64,000 nucleotides of DNA. Source: Betaproteobacteria bacterium (GTDB taxonomy: Bacteria > Pseudomonadota > Gammaproteobacteria > Burkholderiales > SG8-41). This document shows positions 7,461 to 19,520 of the stretch, piece by piece. The position numbers and the translations under genes are program-made. Location of the stretch: contig JAOTVX010000007.1 of the NCBI GenBank assembly GCA_029863175.1, positions 60,866 through 124,865 on the forward strand, given 5' to 3'. Numbering within the stretch: the stretch's first letter is position 1; each line of letters opens with the position of its first letter. The notes under the pieces are model-generated. The model saw only the letters and a list, made by a program, of their open reading frames with translations. It did not search any database and was not told the origin of the DNA.

Positions 7461-8960
7461 ATGTCGCTTGCCGTCGTCTATAGCCGTGCGCTGGCCGGTG
7501 TCGAGGCGCCGCTGGTTACCGTGGAGTCGCACCTCGCGAATGGCCTGCCAAGCTTCACCATCGTCGGGCTGCCCGAGACGGAGGTCAAGGAGGCGAAGGA
7601 CCGCGTGCGTGCGGCGTTGCAGAACGCGCGCTTCGAATTCCCGGCGCGGCGCATCACGGTCAATCTTGCGCCTGCCGATCTGCCAAAGGAGTCCGGCCGC
7701 TTCGACTTGCCAATCGCGCTCGGAATACTCGCCGCGTCCGGCCAGCTTCCAACGGAGGCGCTGGCTGGCTGCGAATTTGCTGGCGAGCTTGCCCTGACCG
7801 GGGAGTTGCGCCCCATCCGCGGGGCGCTCGCGATGGCGCTGACCGCGGCCCGCGAGGGCCGCGCGTTCGTGCTCCCCGAAGCCAATGCGCGCGAGGCCGC
7901 TTTGGTGGAGCGGGCAACGGTCTATCCGGCGAGATCGCTGCTCGACGTGTGCGCTCATCTCACCGGGCGCTCGCCGCTCGCGCGCTGTGCCGGGGGGCAC
8001 GCCGGGAGCCGCAACTGCTATCCGGACCTGCAGGACGTGAAAGGACAGGCCCACGCCAAGCGGGCGCTCGAGGTTACGGCCGCGGGCGGGCACAGCCTGC
8101 TCATGGTCGGGCCGCCCGGCACGGGCAAAACCATGCTTGCTGAGCGGCTGCCGGGCATTTTGTCGCCGATGACACAGGATGAAGCGCTGGCAAGCGCCGC
8201 CATTCAGTCGCTCGGCAGCGCCGGATTTCACATTGCCCGCTGGCGGCAGCGTCCTTTCCGTGCGCCGCACCACACGGCTTCCGCCGTCGCGCTCGTCGGA
8301 GGCGGCAGCCAGCCGCGGCCGGGCGAGATCTCGATGGCCATGCACGGCGTGCTTTTTCTCGACGAGCTGCCGGAATTCGACCGCAAGGTGCTCGAGGTGC
8401 TGCGCGAGCCGTTGGAATCAGGGCGCATCAGCGTTTCGCGCGCGGCACGCCAGGCGGAGTTCCCTGCGGAGTTTCAGCTGGTGGCGGCGATGAACCCCTG
8501 CCCGTGTGGCTACCTTGGACACACCAATGGCCGCTGCCGCTGCACACCCGGGCAGGTTGCACGTTACTGCGGCAGGATTTCCGGACCGCTGCTCGATCGA
8601 ATCGACCTTCAGATCGAGGTGCCGGCGGTGCCGCAGGAAGAACTCGTGCACAAGGCGCGGGGCGAGAGTTCCGCGATCATACGCGAACGCGTCGCGGCCG
8701 CGCGTGCGCGTCAGCTCGAGCGCCAGGGCAAGCCCAACTTTGCGCTATCGAGCCGCGAAGTGGATCGGTGTTGCACGCCGGATGCCCGCGGCGCAGCGGT
8801 ATTGAAGCAGGCGATCGCGCGTCTCGGGCTCTCGGCCCGCGCGTATCACCGCATTCTCAAAGTGGCGCGTACGATTGCCGACCTCGCAGAGGAGGAGGCG
8901 TTGTCCGCAGTGCAGGTGGCGGAGGCAATCCAGTACCGGCGCTTCGAGCGCACCCCCTAA
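7461..8960 (+). CDS. comM: ComM/YifB-family AAA+ ATPase (Mg-chelatase-like helicase)
   Basis: Hexameric helicase of the MCM-related branch. In naturally competent bacteria ComM promotes branch migration of incoming DNA; in others the role is less clear. The 499-residue protein has an N-terminal ChlI domain (VESHLANGLPSFTIVGLPE), Walker A GPPGTGKT near residue 217, Walker B GVLFLDELPEF, and the C-terminal Mg-chelatase region with NPCPCGYLGH followed by a further Cys pair. The ATG at 7461 has GGGAGGG upstream. No other competence gene is in the window. Confidence 0.95.
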   Translation: MSLAVVYSRALAGVEAPLVTVESHLANGLPSFTIVGLPETEVKEAKDRVRAALQNARFEFPARRITVNLAPADLPKESGRFDLPIALGILAASGQLPTEALAGCEFAGELALTGELRPIRGALAMALTAAREGRAFVLPEANAREAALVERATVYPARSLLDVCAHLTGRSPLARCAGGHAGSRNCYPDLQDVKGQAHAKRALEVTAAGGHSLLMVGPPGTGKTMLAERLPGILSPMTQDEALASAAIQSLGSAGFHIARWRQRPFRAPHHTASAVALVGGGSQPRPGEISMAMHGVLFLDELPEFDRKVLEVLREPLESGRISVSRAARQAEFPAEFQLVAAMNPCPCGYLGHTNGRCRCTPGQVARYCGRISGPLLDRIDLQIEVPAVPQEELVHKARGESSAIIRERVAAARARQLERQGKPNFALSSREVDRCCTPDARGAAVLKQAIARLGLSARAYHRILKVARTIADLAEEEALSAVQVAEAIQYRRFERTP

Positions 8961-8965
8961 TTCCC

Positions 8966-9036
8966 TGTTCAAAGTTCAAGGTTCAAGGTTCACGGTCCAA
9001 ACCCGGAACCCGGAACCCGGAACACAGAACTCGGAA
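8966..9036. repeat. 7-nt-period repeat, GTTCAAG/GGAACCC type
   Basis: GTTCAAAGTTCAAGGTTC passes into repeated CGGAACCCGGAACC units directly after the comM stop. The adjoining exporter gene has an open frame through this block, but its homologous part begins only after it. Confidence 0.75.
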
Positions 9037-9102
9037 GCCGGGGCGGGACCGCCCCGCGGCGCTCCGGTAAAATCACGGTCTTTCGAGCCGGCCCACTGCT
9101 CC

Positions 9103-10329
9103 TTGTCGACTGCATCCCGCCCCAGCGCGTTCCTGCCGCTGCTCATTGCCGGCCTGGCAACGATCGGGCCGTTTTCGATCGACACGTACCTGCCGTCGTT
9201 TCCGGCGATGGCCGATGCGCTCGACACCACGCCGCTCCTCGTGCAGCAGACGCTGACGGCGTACCTTTTGCCCTATGCGGGGATGATGCTGTTCCACGGT
9301 GCGGTCTCCGATTCGTTCGGGCGGCGGCGGCCGATTCTGGCGGGCGTGGCGGGCTTCGCGCTTGCTTCGGTGGGTTGCGCGTTGGCGCCGAGCATCGGGA
9401 TGCTCCTCTTCTTCCGCGCGCTGCAAGGCCTGCTCGCCGGCGTCGGTATGGTCCTCGGGCGCGCCATCATCCGCGACTGCTACCACGGGCACGAGGCGCA
9501 GCGGTTAATGTCGCAAGTCCTGATGATCTTCGCCATCGCGCCGGCAGTGGCCCCGATCATCGGCGGCTGGCTTCACACCTGGTTCGGCTGGCGCGCGAAC
9601 TTCTGGTTTCTCGCGGGGCTCGGCGTCGTTTTGTTCCTGGCGTGCCTGCGCTACCTGCCCGAGACGCATCCCCCGCACGCGCGGCATCCGTTCGCGTCCG
9701 CGCCGCTCATCGCGGCCTACCGCCACGTCGCGTTTAACCGACGCTTTCTACTGCTGGCCGGGGCGGCGGCGATCAATTTCGCGGGGTTCTTCATTTACAT
9801 TCTCTCCGCGCCGGCATTCATCTATCGCCATCTGGGCCTCGAGATCCACCAGTTCGCGTGGCTGTTCATGGCCGGCGTCGTCGGAATGGTGATTGGCGCC
9901 TATCTTTCGGGCCGGCTTGCTGGCCGGATCTCGCCGCAGCGTGCGGTGAAGCTTGGCTACACCATCATGTTCGGAGCGGCGCTCTACAATGTGCTCTACT
10001 GTGTGTGGTTTCCGCCGCTGCTGCCGTGGTCCATCATCCATCAGGCGGTCTACGCGGTGGGTTTGACGATCACCATGCCGGCGATCACGTTGCTGCTGCT
10101 CGATCTCTTCCCGCGCAACCGCGGCATGGCATCTTCGCTGCAAGGCTTCGTGCACTCACTCTTTTCAGCCGTGAACGCAGGGGTGATTTCACCCTTGTTG
10201 TCGGGCACGGCAGCGATGCTGGCGGGAGGAACGCTGGGGCTGCTTGCCGCAGGTTTCGGGTTCTGGTGGATTTACGCCAGCCTGCCACCGGCACCGGTTG
10301 CGGCCGGGCAGAGCGTGGCGAGCGATTAA
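9103..10329 (+). CDS. Bcr/CflA-type MFS drug exporter
   Basis: Twelve-helix inner-membrane proton antiporter of the drug-resistance MFS branch. The N-terminal segment LIAGLATIGPFSIDTYLPSFP and the helix 2-3 loop HGAVSDSFGRRRPI (motif A) are diagnostic; GRAIIRDCYHGHEAQRLM follows helix 4. No ATG or GTG precedes the first helix in frame after the repeat block, so the TTG at 9103 is proposed, giving 408 residues; the ribosome site is weak and the start uncertain. Substrate unknown. Confidence 0.85.
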   Translation: MSTASRPSAFLPLLIAGLATIGPFSIDTYLPSFPAMADALDTTPLLVQQTLTAYLLPYAGMMLFHGAVSDSFGRRRPILAGVAGFALASVGCALAPSIGMLLFFRALQGLLAGVGMVLGRAIIRDCYHGHEAQRLMSQVLMIFAIAPAVAPIIGGWLHTWFGWRANFWFLAGLGVVLFLACLRYLPETHPPHARHPFASAPLIAAYRHVAFNRRFLLLAGAAAINFAGFFIYILSAPAFIYRHLGLEIHQFAWLFMAGVVGMVIGAYLSGRLAGRISPQRAVKLGYTIMFGAALYNVLYCVWFPPLLPWSIIHQAVYAVGLTITMPAITLLLLDLFPRNRGMASSLQGFVHSLFSAVNAGVISPLLSGTAAMLAGGTLGLLAAGFGFWWIYASLPPAPVAAGQSVASD

Positions 10330-10349
10330 GTCCGGGGACGCGAGGGTGC

Positions 10350-10895
10350 ATGCACGAGATCGAGAGCTGGGCCGACGAGAAGCGCTCCGCCTACCTCTAT
10401 CGCATCGTCGCGGCGAGGGAAGCCGGAACGCCGCGGCAGGCTCTATTCAACGAACTGGCGCAGGAGGCGGAGCGTCAGGCAGCCATCTGGGATCGTCATG
10501 CGCGCAAGGCCGGCCGCGCCGTTCCGGAGTCGTACTCTCCCGATACTCGAGCACGACGGGTCGCCGCGTTGGTGCGCTGGCTCGGAGTGCGCCCGCTGCG
10601 CGGTGTGCTGACCGCAATGAAGATGCGCGGGATGTCGCTCTACACGCATGCTTCCCACGGCCACGTTGTGCCCCCGACACGCTCGCCTAGCCGGCTCGAG
10701 CCACGCCCAAGGTTCAACGTTCAAAGTTCAAGGTTGAACCGCGAACACAGGACCCGGAACTCGGAACCTGGAACCTGGAACCTGGAACCTGGAACCTGGA
10801 ACTTGGAACTTGGAACCCGGAACGCCGGCAATGCCGGTCAGCATTGCTCCCACGGCAGTCCTTCGACCCGTCAACCGGTCTTGGCATTGCGGTGA
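10350..10895 (+). pseudogene. Truncated VIT1/CCC1-type protein: only the ferritin-like N-terminal part remains
   Basis: The frame opens MHEIESWADEKRSAYLYRIV and runs through QALFNELAQEAERQAAIWD to LRGVLTAMKMRGMSLYTHA. I recognise this as the ferritin-like head that precedes the membrane domain in bacterial VIT1/CCC1 iron/manganese transporters. Homology stops after SHGHVVPPT, where the transporter would begin, and the frame continues as translated GGAACCT repeats to a stop at 10895. All membrane segments are missing. It most likely lost its 3' half by a deletion now marked by repeats; a functional soluble head is possible but less likely. Confidence 0.7.
10708..10826. repeat. 7-nt-period repeat array, GTTCAAG/GGAACCT type
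   Basis: GTTCAACGTTCAAAGTTC is followed by at least eight consecutive GGAACYT-type heptamers, five of them exactly GGAACCT. It is the longest and most regular block in the window and begins where the VIT1-like reading frame loses homology. Confidence 0.85.
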
Positions 10896-11074
10896 TGGTC
10901 CTCCTCGAGCTCGCCCTCGAAGCCGTGCAGGACGTTGTAGACGTGAGTAAAGCCCGCCTCTTCGAGCGCCCGGCCCACGTCGAGCGAGCGGTTGCCGCTG
11001 CGGCAATCGATGAAGATTGTGTTGAGATTATTCTTCAAGAACGCGTAAGCCTCTTTGGGTTCGAAGTGCTTCAT
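10838..11074 (-). pseudogene. Rhodanese-domain protein with an internal deletion and a premature stop
   Basis: Starts [16 protein letters not shown], reaches IFID, then jumps directly to CRSGNRSLDVGRALEEAG. In intact relatives about 45 residues lie between the FID-V-RSE strand and the CRSGNRS active-site loop, and they are missing here. The downstream part reads VLHGFEGELEEDHHRNAKTG, then TGA where relatives have Trp, then RVEGLPWEQC and a second TGA at 10838. The catalytic loop survives but the fold cannot be complete. Loss by recombination between the similar D-x-R-S and I-C-R-S codons is plausible. Confidence 0.8.
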
Positions 11075-11076
11075 CG

Positions 11077-11112
11077 CATAATTTCGCTCGCTGGATCGCG
11101 AGCGAAATTATG
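11077..11112. repeat. Perfect inverted repeat, 15-bp arms and 6-nt loop, upstream of metH
   Basis: CATAATTTCGCTCGC at 11077-11091 is the exact reverse complement of 11098-11112, with TGGATC between. It lies between the rhodanese relic start and metH, 93 bp before the metH ATG. No T run flanks it. It could be an operator, an RNA hairpin in the metH leader, or a product of the process that made the other perfect hairpins here. Confidence 0.85.
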
Positions 11113-11205
11113 AGGCCATGCAGTGAGGCCGTGCCAGCCACGGGCGGTTTCGCGATAGAATCAACCCGTTTCGAATCAGGGGCTTTTCGCCTACCTGGCC
11201 TTCGC

Positions 11206-14898
<3,693 letters not shown>

Positions 14899-14922
<24 letters not shown>

Positions 14923-14993
14923 ACGGTGAACAGTGAACAGAGAAGGCTGACGGATGTCCGGTTTTCACCGTTTACTGTTTATCGTTCACTCCG
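14899..14993. repeat. 7-nt-period repeat, GTGAACC type, with an inverted counterpart
   Basis: GAACCCGTGAACCGAGAACC and following GTGAACR units begin inside the last codons of metH. An inverse-orientation block (TTTACTGTTTATCGTTCAC) at 14965-14989 ends just before the next gene. Confidence 0.7.
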
Positions 14994-15000
14994 TTAGGCG

Positions 15001-15858
15001 ATGCAGCCGCAGACGGAACGCTACCTCGACCTCGCCCTGCTCGGCTACAACGCGTGGTGGCGCTACGTCCTTGGCGCTCTGATCATCGCCGGGTCGTGGC
15101 TCGGATTGGGCCTCGTGCCGTACGCGCTGCTGAGCAGCGCCGACATTCTCGATCCGCGGCTCGACTTCATCGCGGTCAACCTTTCCATCTTCGTCATGCT
15201 CGCGGGGCTGGTGGTGACCGTGAAGTGGCTGCATCGCCGCCCGCTGTTGAGCCTCATCACGCCGGAGGCCCGCATCGACTGGCGACGGATGGGGCGCGGT
15301 GCTGTGGTCTGGCTCGCGCTCGCGGCGGTGCTGTCGCTGCTCGAGTTCCTGCTGTTTCGCGACCGCTTTTACCTGAGTTTCAATGCGGCCCGATTCGTCC
15401 CGTTTCTGCTGCTCGTGTTGCTGCTCACGCCGTTGCAGGCCGCGACGGAGGAGCTGGTCTTCCGCGGCTATGCCATGCAGGGATTCGGGTGCTTTACGCG
15501 CAGCCCGGCAATGATCGCGATCCTGAGCAGCGTGGTGTTCACGGTGCCACACCTCCTCAACCCCGAGGTGCAACAGCACGGCATGCTCCTCATGGCGGCC
15601 AATTATTTCGCGATCGGCATGTTGCTCGCCACTAGCGCGCTGCGCGACGGGCGTCTCGAGCTCGCCATCGGCCTGCACGCGGTCAATAACGTGTTCCTCG
15701 CGCTGGTGGCCAATTACGAGGAGTCTGCCCTCATGACCGAGTCGATATTCACCGCGCGCGAGCTCGATCCGCAATATTCGCTGATCGCGCTGGTCGCCGG
15801 CGCCCTGGCCTTCCACTGGTGGGTGTTCGGCCGTGCGGCGCGGGCGTCGCACGAATGA
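15001..15858 (+). CDS. CPBP-family intramembrane metalloprotease (CAAX-protease-like)
   Basis: Integral membrane protein of 285 residues with about seven to eight hydrophobic segments. The glutamate pair and arginine of the family are in ATEELVFRGYAM; the second motif supplies His in FTVPHLLNPE and the third His/Asn in GLHAVNNVF. All catalytic residues are therefore present. Bacterial members do protein processing or bacteriocin immunity, and nothing here identifies a substrate. It stands alone between two repeat blocks, 78 nt after metH. Confidence 0.88.
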   Translation: MQPQTERYLDLALLGYNAWWRYVLGALIIAGSWLGLGLVPYALLSSADILDPRLDFIAVNLSIFVMLAGLVVTVKWLHRRPLLSLITPEARIDWRRMGRGAVVWLALAAVLSLLEFLLFRDRFYLSFNAARFVPFLLLVLLLTPLQAATEELVFRGYAMQGFGCFTRSPAMIAILSSVVFTVPHLLNPEVQQHGMLLMAANYFAIGMLLATSALRDGRLELAIGLHAVNNVFLALVANYEESALMTESIFTARELDPQYSLIALVAGALAFHWWVFGRAARASHE

Positions 15859-15859
15859 A

Positions 15860-15930
15860 CCACGAAGACGCGGAAAAAAATGGAAGGGACACAAACCGCC
15901 AGGACGCCAAGGACGCCAAGACAGGCAAGA
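15860..15930. repeat. CGCCAAGGACGCCAAG-type repeat after the CPBP gene
   Basis: ACCACGAAGACGCGGAAAA is followed by CCGCCAGGACGCCAAGGACG and CCAAGACAGGCAAG. The same unit recurs near 19521 and 52331. Confidence 0.65.
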
Positions 15931-16078
15931 TCAAGAGGGGCCGGTTCGCGGGTGTCGCCGCCGATGGCAAACACTCCAAACGCCATGTCACCGATCGCGA
16001 TCCGGCCGCGCGCAGGAGGGCGTAAAGCGAGCCGCGGCGCGCCGTGAGTGGCGCCTCCTGGGCTAAACTGTAGCCCCC

Positions 16079-16690
16079 ATGCGGTTCTTCGCGTTCATCG
16101 AATCTATCGCGGTGATCATCGGCATCATCGCCGTGATCGCCGGCCAGTTCTTCGCCCTTCCCAAGGGCTTTCACTTGGGGGTGTTCCTGATTGGCGCAGG
16201 CATCGCGCTCGGCGGGCTCGAGTCCGTCTTCACGCGCCGCATGTGTTTTCGTGCCTCGGACGACATGTACGAGCACTATGCGGGCGCGCCGGCGATGGTC
16301 GTCGGGCTGATGGCGCTGCTCATCGGGACGGGCCTCATCGCGACGGCTTACCTTCTTGCCGATGGGCTGTGGTACTCGACTATGCACTACTTGACGCGTC
16401 GGCCCGCGCCGGTGCTGATCGCGGCAGGGCTGCTGCTCATCGGTATGGGCGTGCTGATGATGCTCAACCCGCGCGGGCGCGCGGGCCCGGCCTGGACGCT
16501 CCTGGTGCGCGTTCCACGGTCGCTGCTGGGTTTCGTCCTGGTCGTGGGGGGGCTCGCGGGCATTGGGCTCGGTGCGTGGGAGTGGCTCGAGCCGCTCGCG
16601 TTCGACCGTTTCGCAAGAAACCTGCCGCAGACATTGGACTGGCGTGCGATCGAGCGCTGGTTGCGGACGCTGCTCGGTCTGCGCCACTGA
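16079..16690 (+). CDS. Uncharacterised four- to five-helix membrane protein
   Basis: I do not recognise this 203-residue protein. It has hydrophobic segments at about residues 5-28, 32-50, 72-95, 105-128 and 140-165, short polar loops, and a charged C-terminal tail ending WLRTLLGLRH. The N-terminus lacks a cleavage site. It starts at the first ATG after a 220-bp repeat-bearing gap and is followed by another repeat block before mpl. Composition matches its neighbours and no catalytic motif is visible. Confidence 0.7.
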   Translation: MRFFAFIESIAVIIGIIAVIAGQFFALPKGFHLGVFLIGAGIALGGLESVFTRRMCFRASDDMYEHYAGAPAMVVGLMALLIGTGLIATAYLLADGLWYSTMHYLTRRPAPVLIAAGLLLIGMGVLMMLNPRGRAGPAWTLLVRVPRSLLGFVLVVGGLAGIGLGAWEWLEPLAFDRFARNLPQTLDWRAIERWLRTLLGLRH

Positions 16691-16696
16691 AGCCCG

Positions 16697-16810
16697 TGAA
16701 ATAGCCGCAGATAAACGCCGATACGAAACCCACCCAAAAAAACAAAAAATGAACCCTGTTTTCATTCTCCGTATTGATCTCATCGGCGTTCATCGGCGTT
16801 CATCGGCGGC
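16697..16810. repeat. GCCGATAAACGCCGAT / CATCGGCGTT-type repeat
   Basis: AGCCGCAGATAAACGCCGAT at the left and three CATCGGCGTT(C)-type units at the right lie in opposite orientation, flanking an A-rich stretch. The family recurs near 19570, 21541, 46127 and 61478. Confidence 0.7.
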
Positions 16811-16825
16811 TGAAGGCTTTTGACG

Positions 16826-18253
16826 ATGCATCTGCACATCCTCGGCATTTGCGGCACCTTCATGGGCGGCATCGCGCTTCTCGCGCGCGCCGCCGGGCAC
16901 CGCGTCACCGGCTGTGACGCAAACGTCTATCCGCCAATGAGCAATCAACTCGCTGCCCAGGGCATCGAGTTGATTGAAGGTTGGAATCCGGATCAGCTTG
17001 CGCTCAAACCCGACGTTTTCGTGGTTGGGAATGTGGTCACACGGGGAAATCCTCTGATCGAGGAAATCCTCGAACGAGGATTTTCTTACATTTCCGGTCC
17101 ACAATGGCTGCGAGAAAACATACTCACTGGAAAGTGGATCATTGCCGTGGCGGGAACCCACGGCAAGACGACAGTGGCCTCGATGCTCGTCTGGATCCTC
17201 GAGGAATCCGGGCTGGCGCCCGGATTCCTTATTGGAGGAATACCGAACAACTTCGGCGTATCAGCGCGTCTTCCGGGACCAGGTGCCGGTTCCGCGGGGG
17301 CGCAGAGTATTTTTTCCGGTCTCGCTTCGCGAGACCGTTACGGCGAAACGCGCGGCGTTTCGCCGTTCGTGGTGGAAGCCGACGAGTACGACACGGCTTT
17401 CTTCGACAAGCGCTCGAAATTCATTCATTACCCCGCCCGCACGGCCATCCTGAACAATCTCGAGTACGACCACGCCGACATCTTCCCCGATCTTGCCGCC
17501 ATCGAGACGCAGTTTCATCATTTCGTGCGCATGCTGCCGGCGAACGGCCTTATCGTTGCCAACGGCCTTGACCAGATGCTCGAGCGCGTGCTCGCGCGCG
17601 GATGCTACACGCCGGTCGAGCGGTTTGGCGTGGCCGACGGATGGCGCGCGGGCGCGCAAGACGGCGACGGCTTCGACGTGTTCTGGCGGAATGAGAGTTT
17701 GGGCCGGGTGGTGTGGTCGCTTACCGGCGCGCACAACCAGGCGAACGCGCTGGCCGCGATCGCGGCGGCGCGTCATTACGGGGTTGCGCCCGCGCTGGCA
17801 ATGGAGGCATTTCGCGCCTTCAAGGGCATCAAGCGACGAATGGAGGTGCGCGGCGTCGTGAATGACATCACCGTCTACGACGACTTCGCCCATCATCCGA
17901 CCGCGATCGAGGCCACGCTTGCCGGACTGCGCGCCCGGGTTGGCGCCGGGCGCATCGTCGCGGTCGTAGAACCGCGTTCGAGTACCATGAAACTGGGCGT
18001 CATGAAGGAACGGCTTGCGCCCAGCCTTGCCCGGGCCGATCGCGTGTTCTGCTATAGCGTCGGTGTGAAGTGGGACGCCGCTTCCGTGCTGGCGCCCCTC
18101 GGCGCGAAGGCCGAGGCGCATGCCGAATTTGATGCCTTGCTCGATCGGGTGGTAGATTCGCTCACACCCGGCGACCACGTCGTCATCATGAGTAACGGCG
18201 GGGTCAACGGCATCCACGAGAAACTCCTCGCCCGCTTGGCTCGGAGTTTCTAA
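16826..18253 (+). CDS. mpl: UDP-N-acetylmuramate:L-Ala-gamma-D-Glu-meso-DAP ligase
   Basis: Recycles murein by joining the released tripeptide to UDP-MurNAc in the cytosol, 475 residues. It has the Mur-ligase opening HLHILGICGTFMGG, P-loop AGTHGKTT, EADEYDTAFFDKRSKF, and the C-terminal DDFAHHPTAI. Between ARLPGPG and SPFVVEADE lie about 28 extra residues (roughly 153-180) absent from the family as I know it; they are encoded by palindromic DNA at 17317-17366 and its left flank. Three more perfect hairpins lie in the first 400 bp (16942-16976, 17064-17083, 17202-17229). The ATG at 16826 is preferred over an upstream TTG. Confidence 0.94.
   Translation: MHLHILGICGTFMGGIALLARAAGHRVTGCDANVYPPMSNQLAAQGIELIEGWNPDQLALKPDVFVVGNVVTRGNPLIEEILERGFSYISGPQWLRENILTGKWIIAVAGTHGKTTVASMLVWILEESGLAPGFLIGGIPNNFGVSARLPGPGAGSAGAQSIFSGLASRDRYGETRGVSPFVVEADEYDTAFFDKRSKFIHYPARTAILNNLEYDHADIFPDLAAIETQFHHFVRMLPANGLIVANGLDQMLERVLARGCYTPVERFGVADGWRAGAQDGDGFDVFWRNESLGRVVWSLTGAHNQANALAAIAAARHYGVAPALAMEAFRAFKGIKRRMEVRGVVNDITVYDDFAHHPTAIEATLAGLRARVGAGRIVAVVEPRSSTMKLGVMKERLAPSLARADRVFCYSVGVKWDAASVLAPLGAKAEAHAEFDALLDRVVDSLTPGDHVVIMSNGGVNGIHEKLLARLARSF
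17317..17366. repeat. In-frame palindromic insertion within mpl
   Basis: Two adjacent perfect hairpins: CGGTCTCGC-TTC-GCGAGACCG at 17317-17337 and, at 17340-17366, 12-bp arms starting ACGGCGAAACGC around a GCG loop. They encode part of the segment that interrupts the conserved Mpl core without breaking the frame. This resembles the coding palindromic insertions known from Rickettsia, though the sequence is unrelated to any I can name. Confidence 0.75.
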
Positions 18254-18278
18254 CAAAGGCGACGCGCGCCGCCTTTGT
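18253..18278 (+). other. Hairpin directly after the mpl stop codon
   Basis: ACAAAGGCG and CGCCTTTGT form 9-bp arms around ACGCGCGC, starting at the last base of the mpl stop codon. No clear T run follows (only GATTTTCG further on), so termination is possible but not shown. Confidence 0.4.
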
Positions 18279-18297
18279 AGGGAAAGATTTTCGAATG

Positions 18298-18338
18298 ACG
18301 TCCACTCACCCCTCATCAATCACGACTCACGACGCTCA
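18298..18338. repeat. Short CATCACG/CTCACGA-type repeat before the amidase gene
   Basis: CACTCACCCCTCATCAATCA and CGACTCACGACGCTC abut the amidase ATG. Part of the CATCACC-type family. Confidence 0.5.
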
Positions 18339-19520
18339 ATGAACAAAATCATTGCCAACGACAGACTCGGCGCGTTCTGCGGCCACACCCACATCGAAGT
18401 GAGGGGGGCGGCAAACGGCCCGCTCGCCGGCCGGACGTTTGCGGTGAAGGACATCTACGACGTGGCGGGCCAGAAAACCGGCTTTGGCAGCCCCGATTGG
18501 TTGCGCACGCACGATCCGGCCGCGCGCACGGCACCCGCCGTGCAAGCGTTGCTCGACGCCGGCGCGAACCTCGTCGGCAAGACGTTGAGCGACGAGATGG
18601 CGTGGAGCCTCACCGGGGAGAACGCGCACTACGGAACGCCGGTCAACGTCAACGCGCCCGGGCGCATCCCCGGCGGATCCTCCAGCGGCTCGGTCTCGGT
18701 GGTGGCGGCCGGCGTCGTGGATTTTGCGATCGGGAGCGACACTGGCGGCTCGGTCCGACTCCCGGCGAGCTTTTGCGGCGTGATCGGCTTGCGTCCCACG
18801 CACGGCCGCATTCCCATGGAGGGCGTATGCCCGCTCGCACCGAGCTTCGACACGTGCGGCTGGTTCGCGCGGGACGCCGCGTTGTTCGAGCAGGTCGGCC
18901 GCATCCTGTTGCGGGACGAGGGGACCGCCCCCAGGCCCCGTCGAGTGCTACTAGCCGAGGATGCCTTTACCCTCGCCGGGGAAGTGGTTGCGAATGCGCT
19001 CAAGCCCGCTATCGCGCGAGTCGAGGCTCTGATCGGCGTGCCGCAGGCGGTGACGGTGGCTGATGAGCTGCTCGCGCAATGGACGGGCTATTTTCGCCTG
19101 CTGCAAAGCGCCGAGGCCTGGGCGCAGCATGCCGATTGGGTGACACGCGTAAATCCTCAGTTTGGGCCGGGCGTGAAGGAGCGGTTTGCCTGGGCGTCCA
19201 CCGTCGATCCGAGGGCGGTGGCGCGCGCGAAAATGCGGCGCGAGGACATCACGCGCCGCATGGCCGCGTTGCTCGAGGGCGAGACGGTGCTCGTGCTGCC
19301 GAGCGCTCCCGGCATCGCACCGCTCACGGAGTCGCCGCCGCAGGTTCTCGACGATATTCGCGCGCGCGCGCTCGCGATCCTGTCGATCGCAGGGCTCGCG
19401 CGGCTGACGCAGGTGAGCCTGCCGCTCGCGACGCTCGAAGGCTGCCCGCTGGGCCTGTCCCTGATCGCCGCGCGCGGGAACGACACCATGCTCCTCGCCC
19501 TGGCGAAAAAACTGCTTTAA
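18339..19520 (+). CDS. Amidase-signature family hydrolase
   Basis: Hydrolyses an amide bond; the natural substrate is not clear from sequence. The 393-residue protein has the complete Ser-cisSer-Lys triad: Lys in FAVKDIYDV (about residue 33), cis-Ser in the PGGSSSGS loop, and nucleophile Ser in GSDTGGSVRLPA. The C-terminal half is less conserved. It resembles short amidases annotated as indoleacetamide or glutamyl-tRNA amidotransferase-A-like, but no gatB or gatC is adjacent, so a tRNA role is unlikely. It stands alone between two repeat blocks. Confidence 0.85.
   Translation: MNKIIANDRLGAFCGHTHIEVRGAANGPLAGRTFAVKDIYDVAGQKTGFGSPDWLRTHDPAARTAPAVQALLDAGANLVGKTLSDEMAWSLTGENAHYGTPVNVNAPGRIPGGSSSGSVSVVAAGVVDFAIGSDTGGSVRLPASFCGVIGLRPTHGRIPMEGVCPLAPSFDTCGWFARDAALFEQVGRILLRDEGTAPRPRRVLLAEDAFTLAGEVVANALKPAIARVEALIGVPQAVTVADELLAQWTGYFRLLQSAEAWAQHADWVTRVNPQFGPGVKERFAWASTVDPRAVARAKMRREDITRRMAALLEGETVLVLPSAPGIAPLTESPPQVLDDIRARALAILSIAGLARLTQVSLPLATLEGCPLGLSLIAARGNDTMLLALAKKLL

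Noticed and set aside
10708..10826. CRISPR array
   Set aside because: Repeats are 7 nt and contiguous with no unique spacers, and there are no cas genes in the window.
10868..10874. TGA in the rhodanese relic read as selenocysteine
   Set aside because: It replaces Trp, not Cys. The gene also has a large internal deletion, and no hairpin follows at SECIS distance. A nonsense change is the simpler reading.
11092..11205. Cobalamin or SAH riboswitch in the metH leader
   Set aside because: The leader is too short for a cobalamin aptamer and I find no SAH-switch consensus. Only the 15-bp palindrome is evident.
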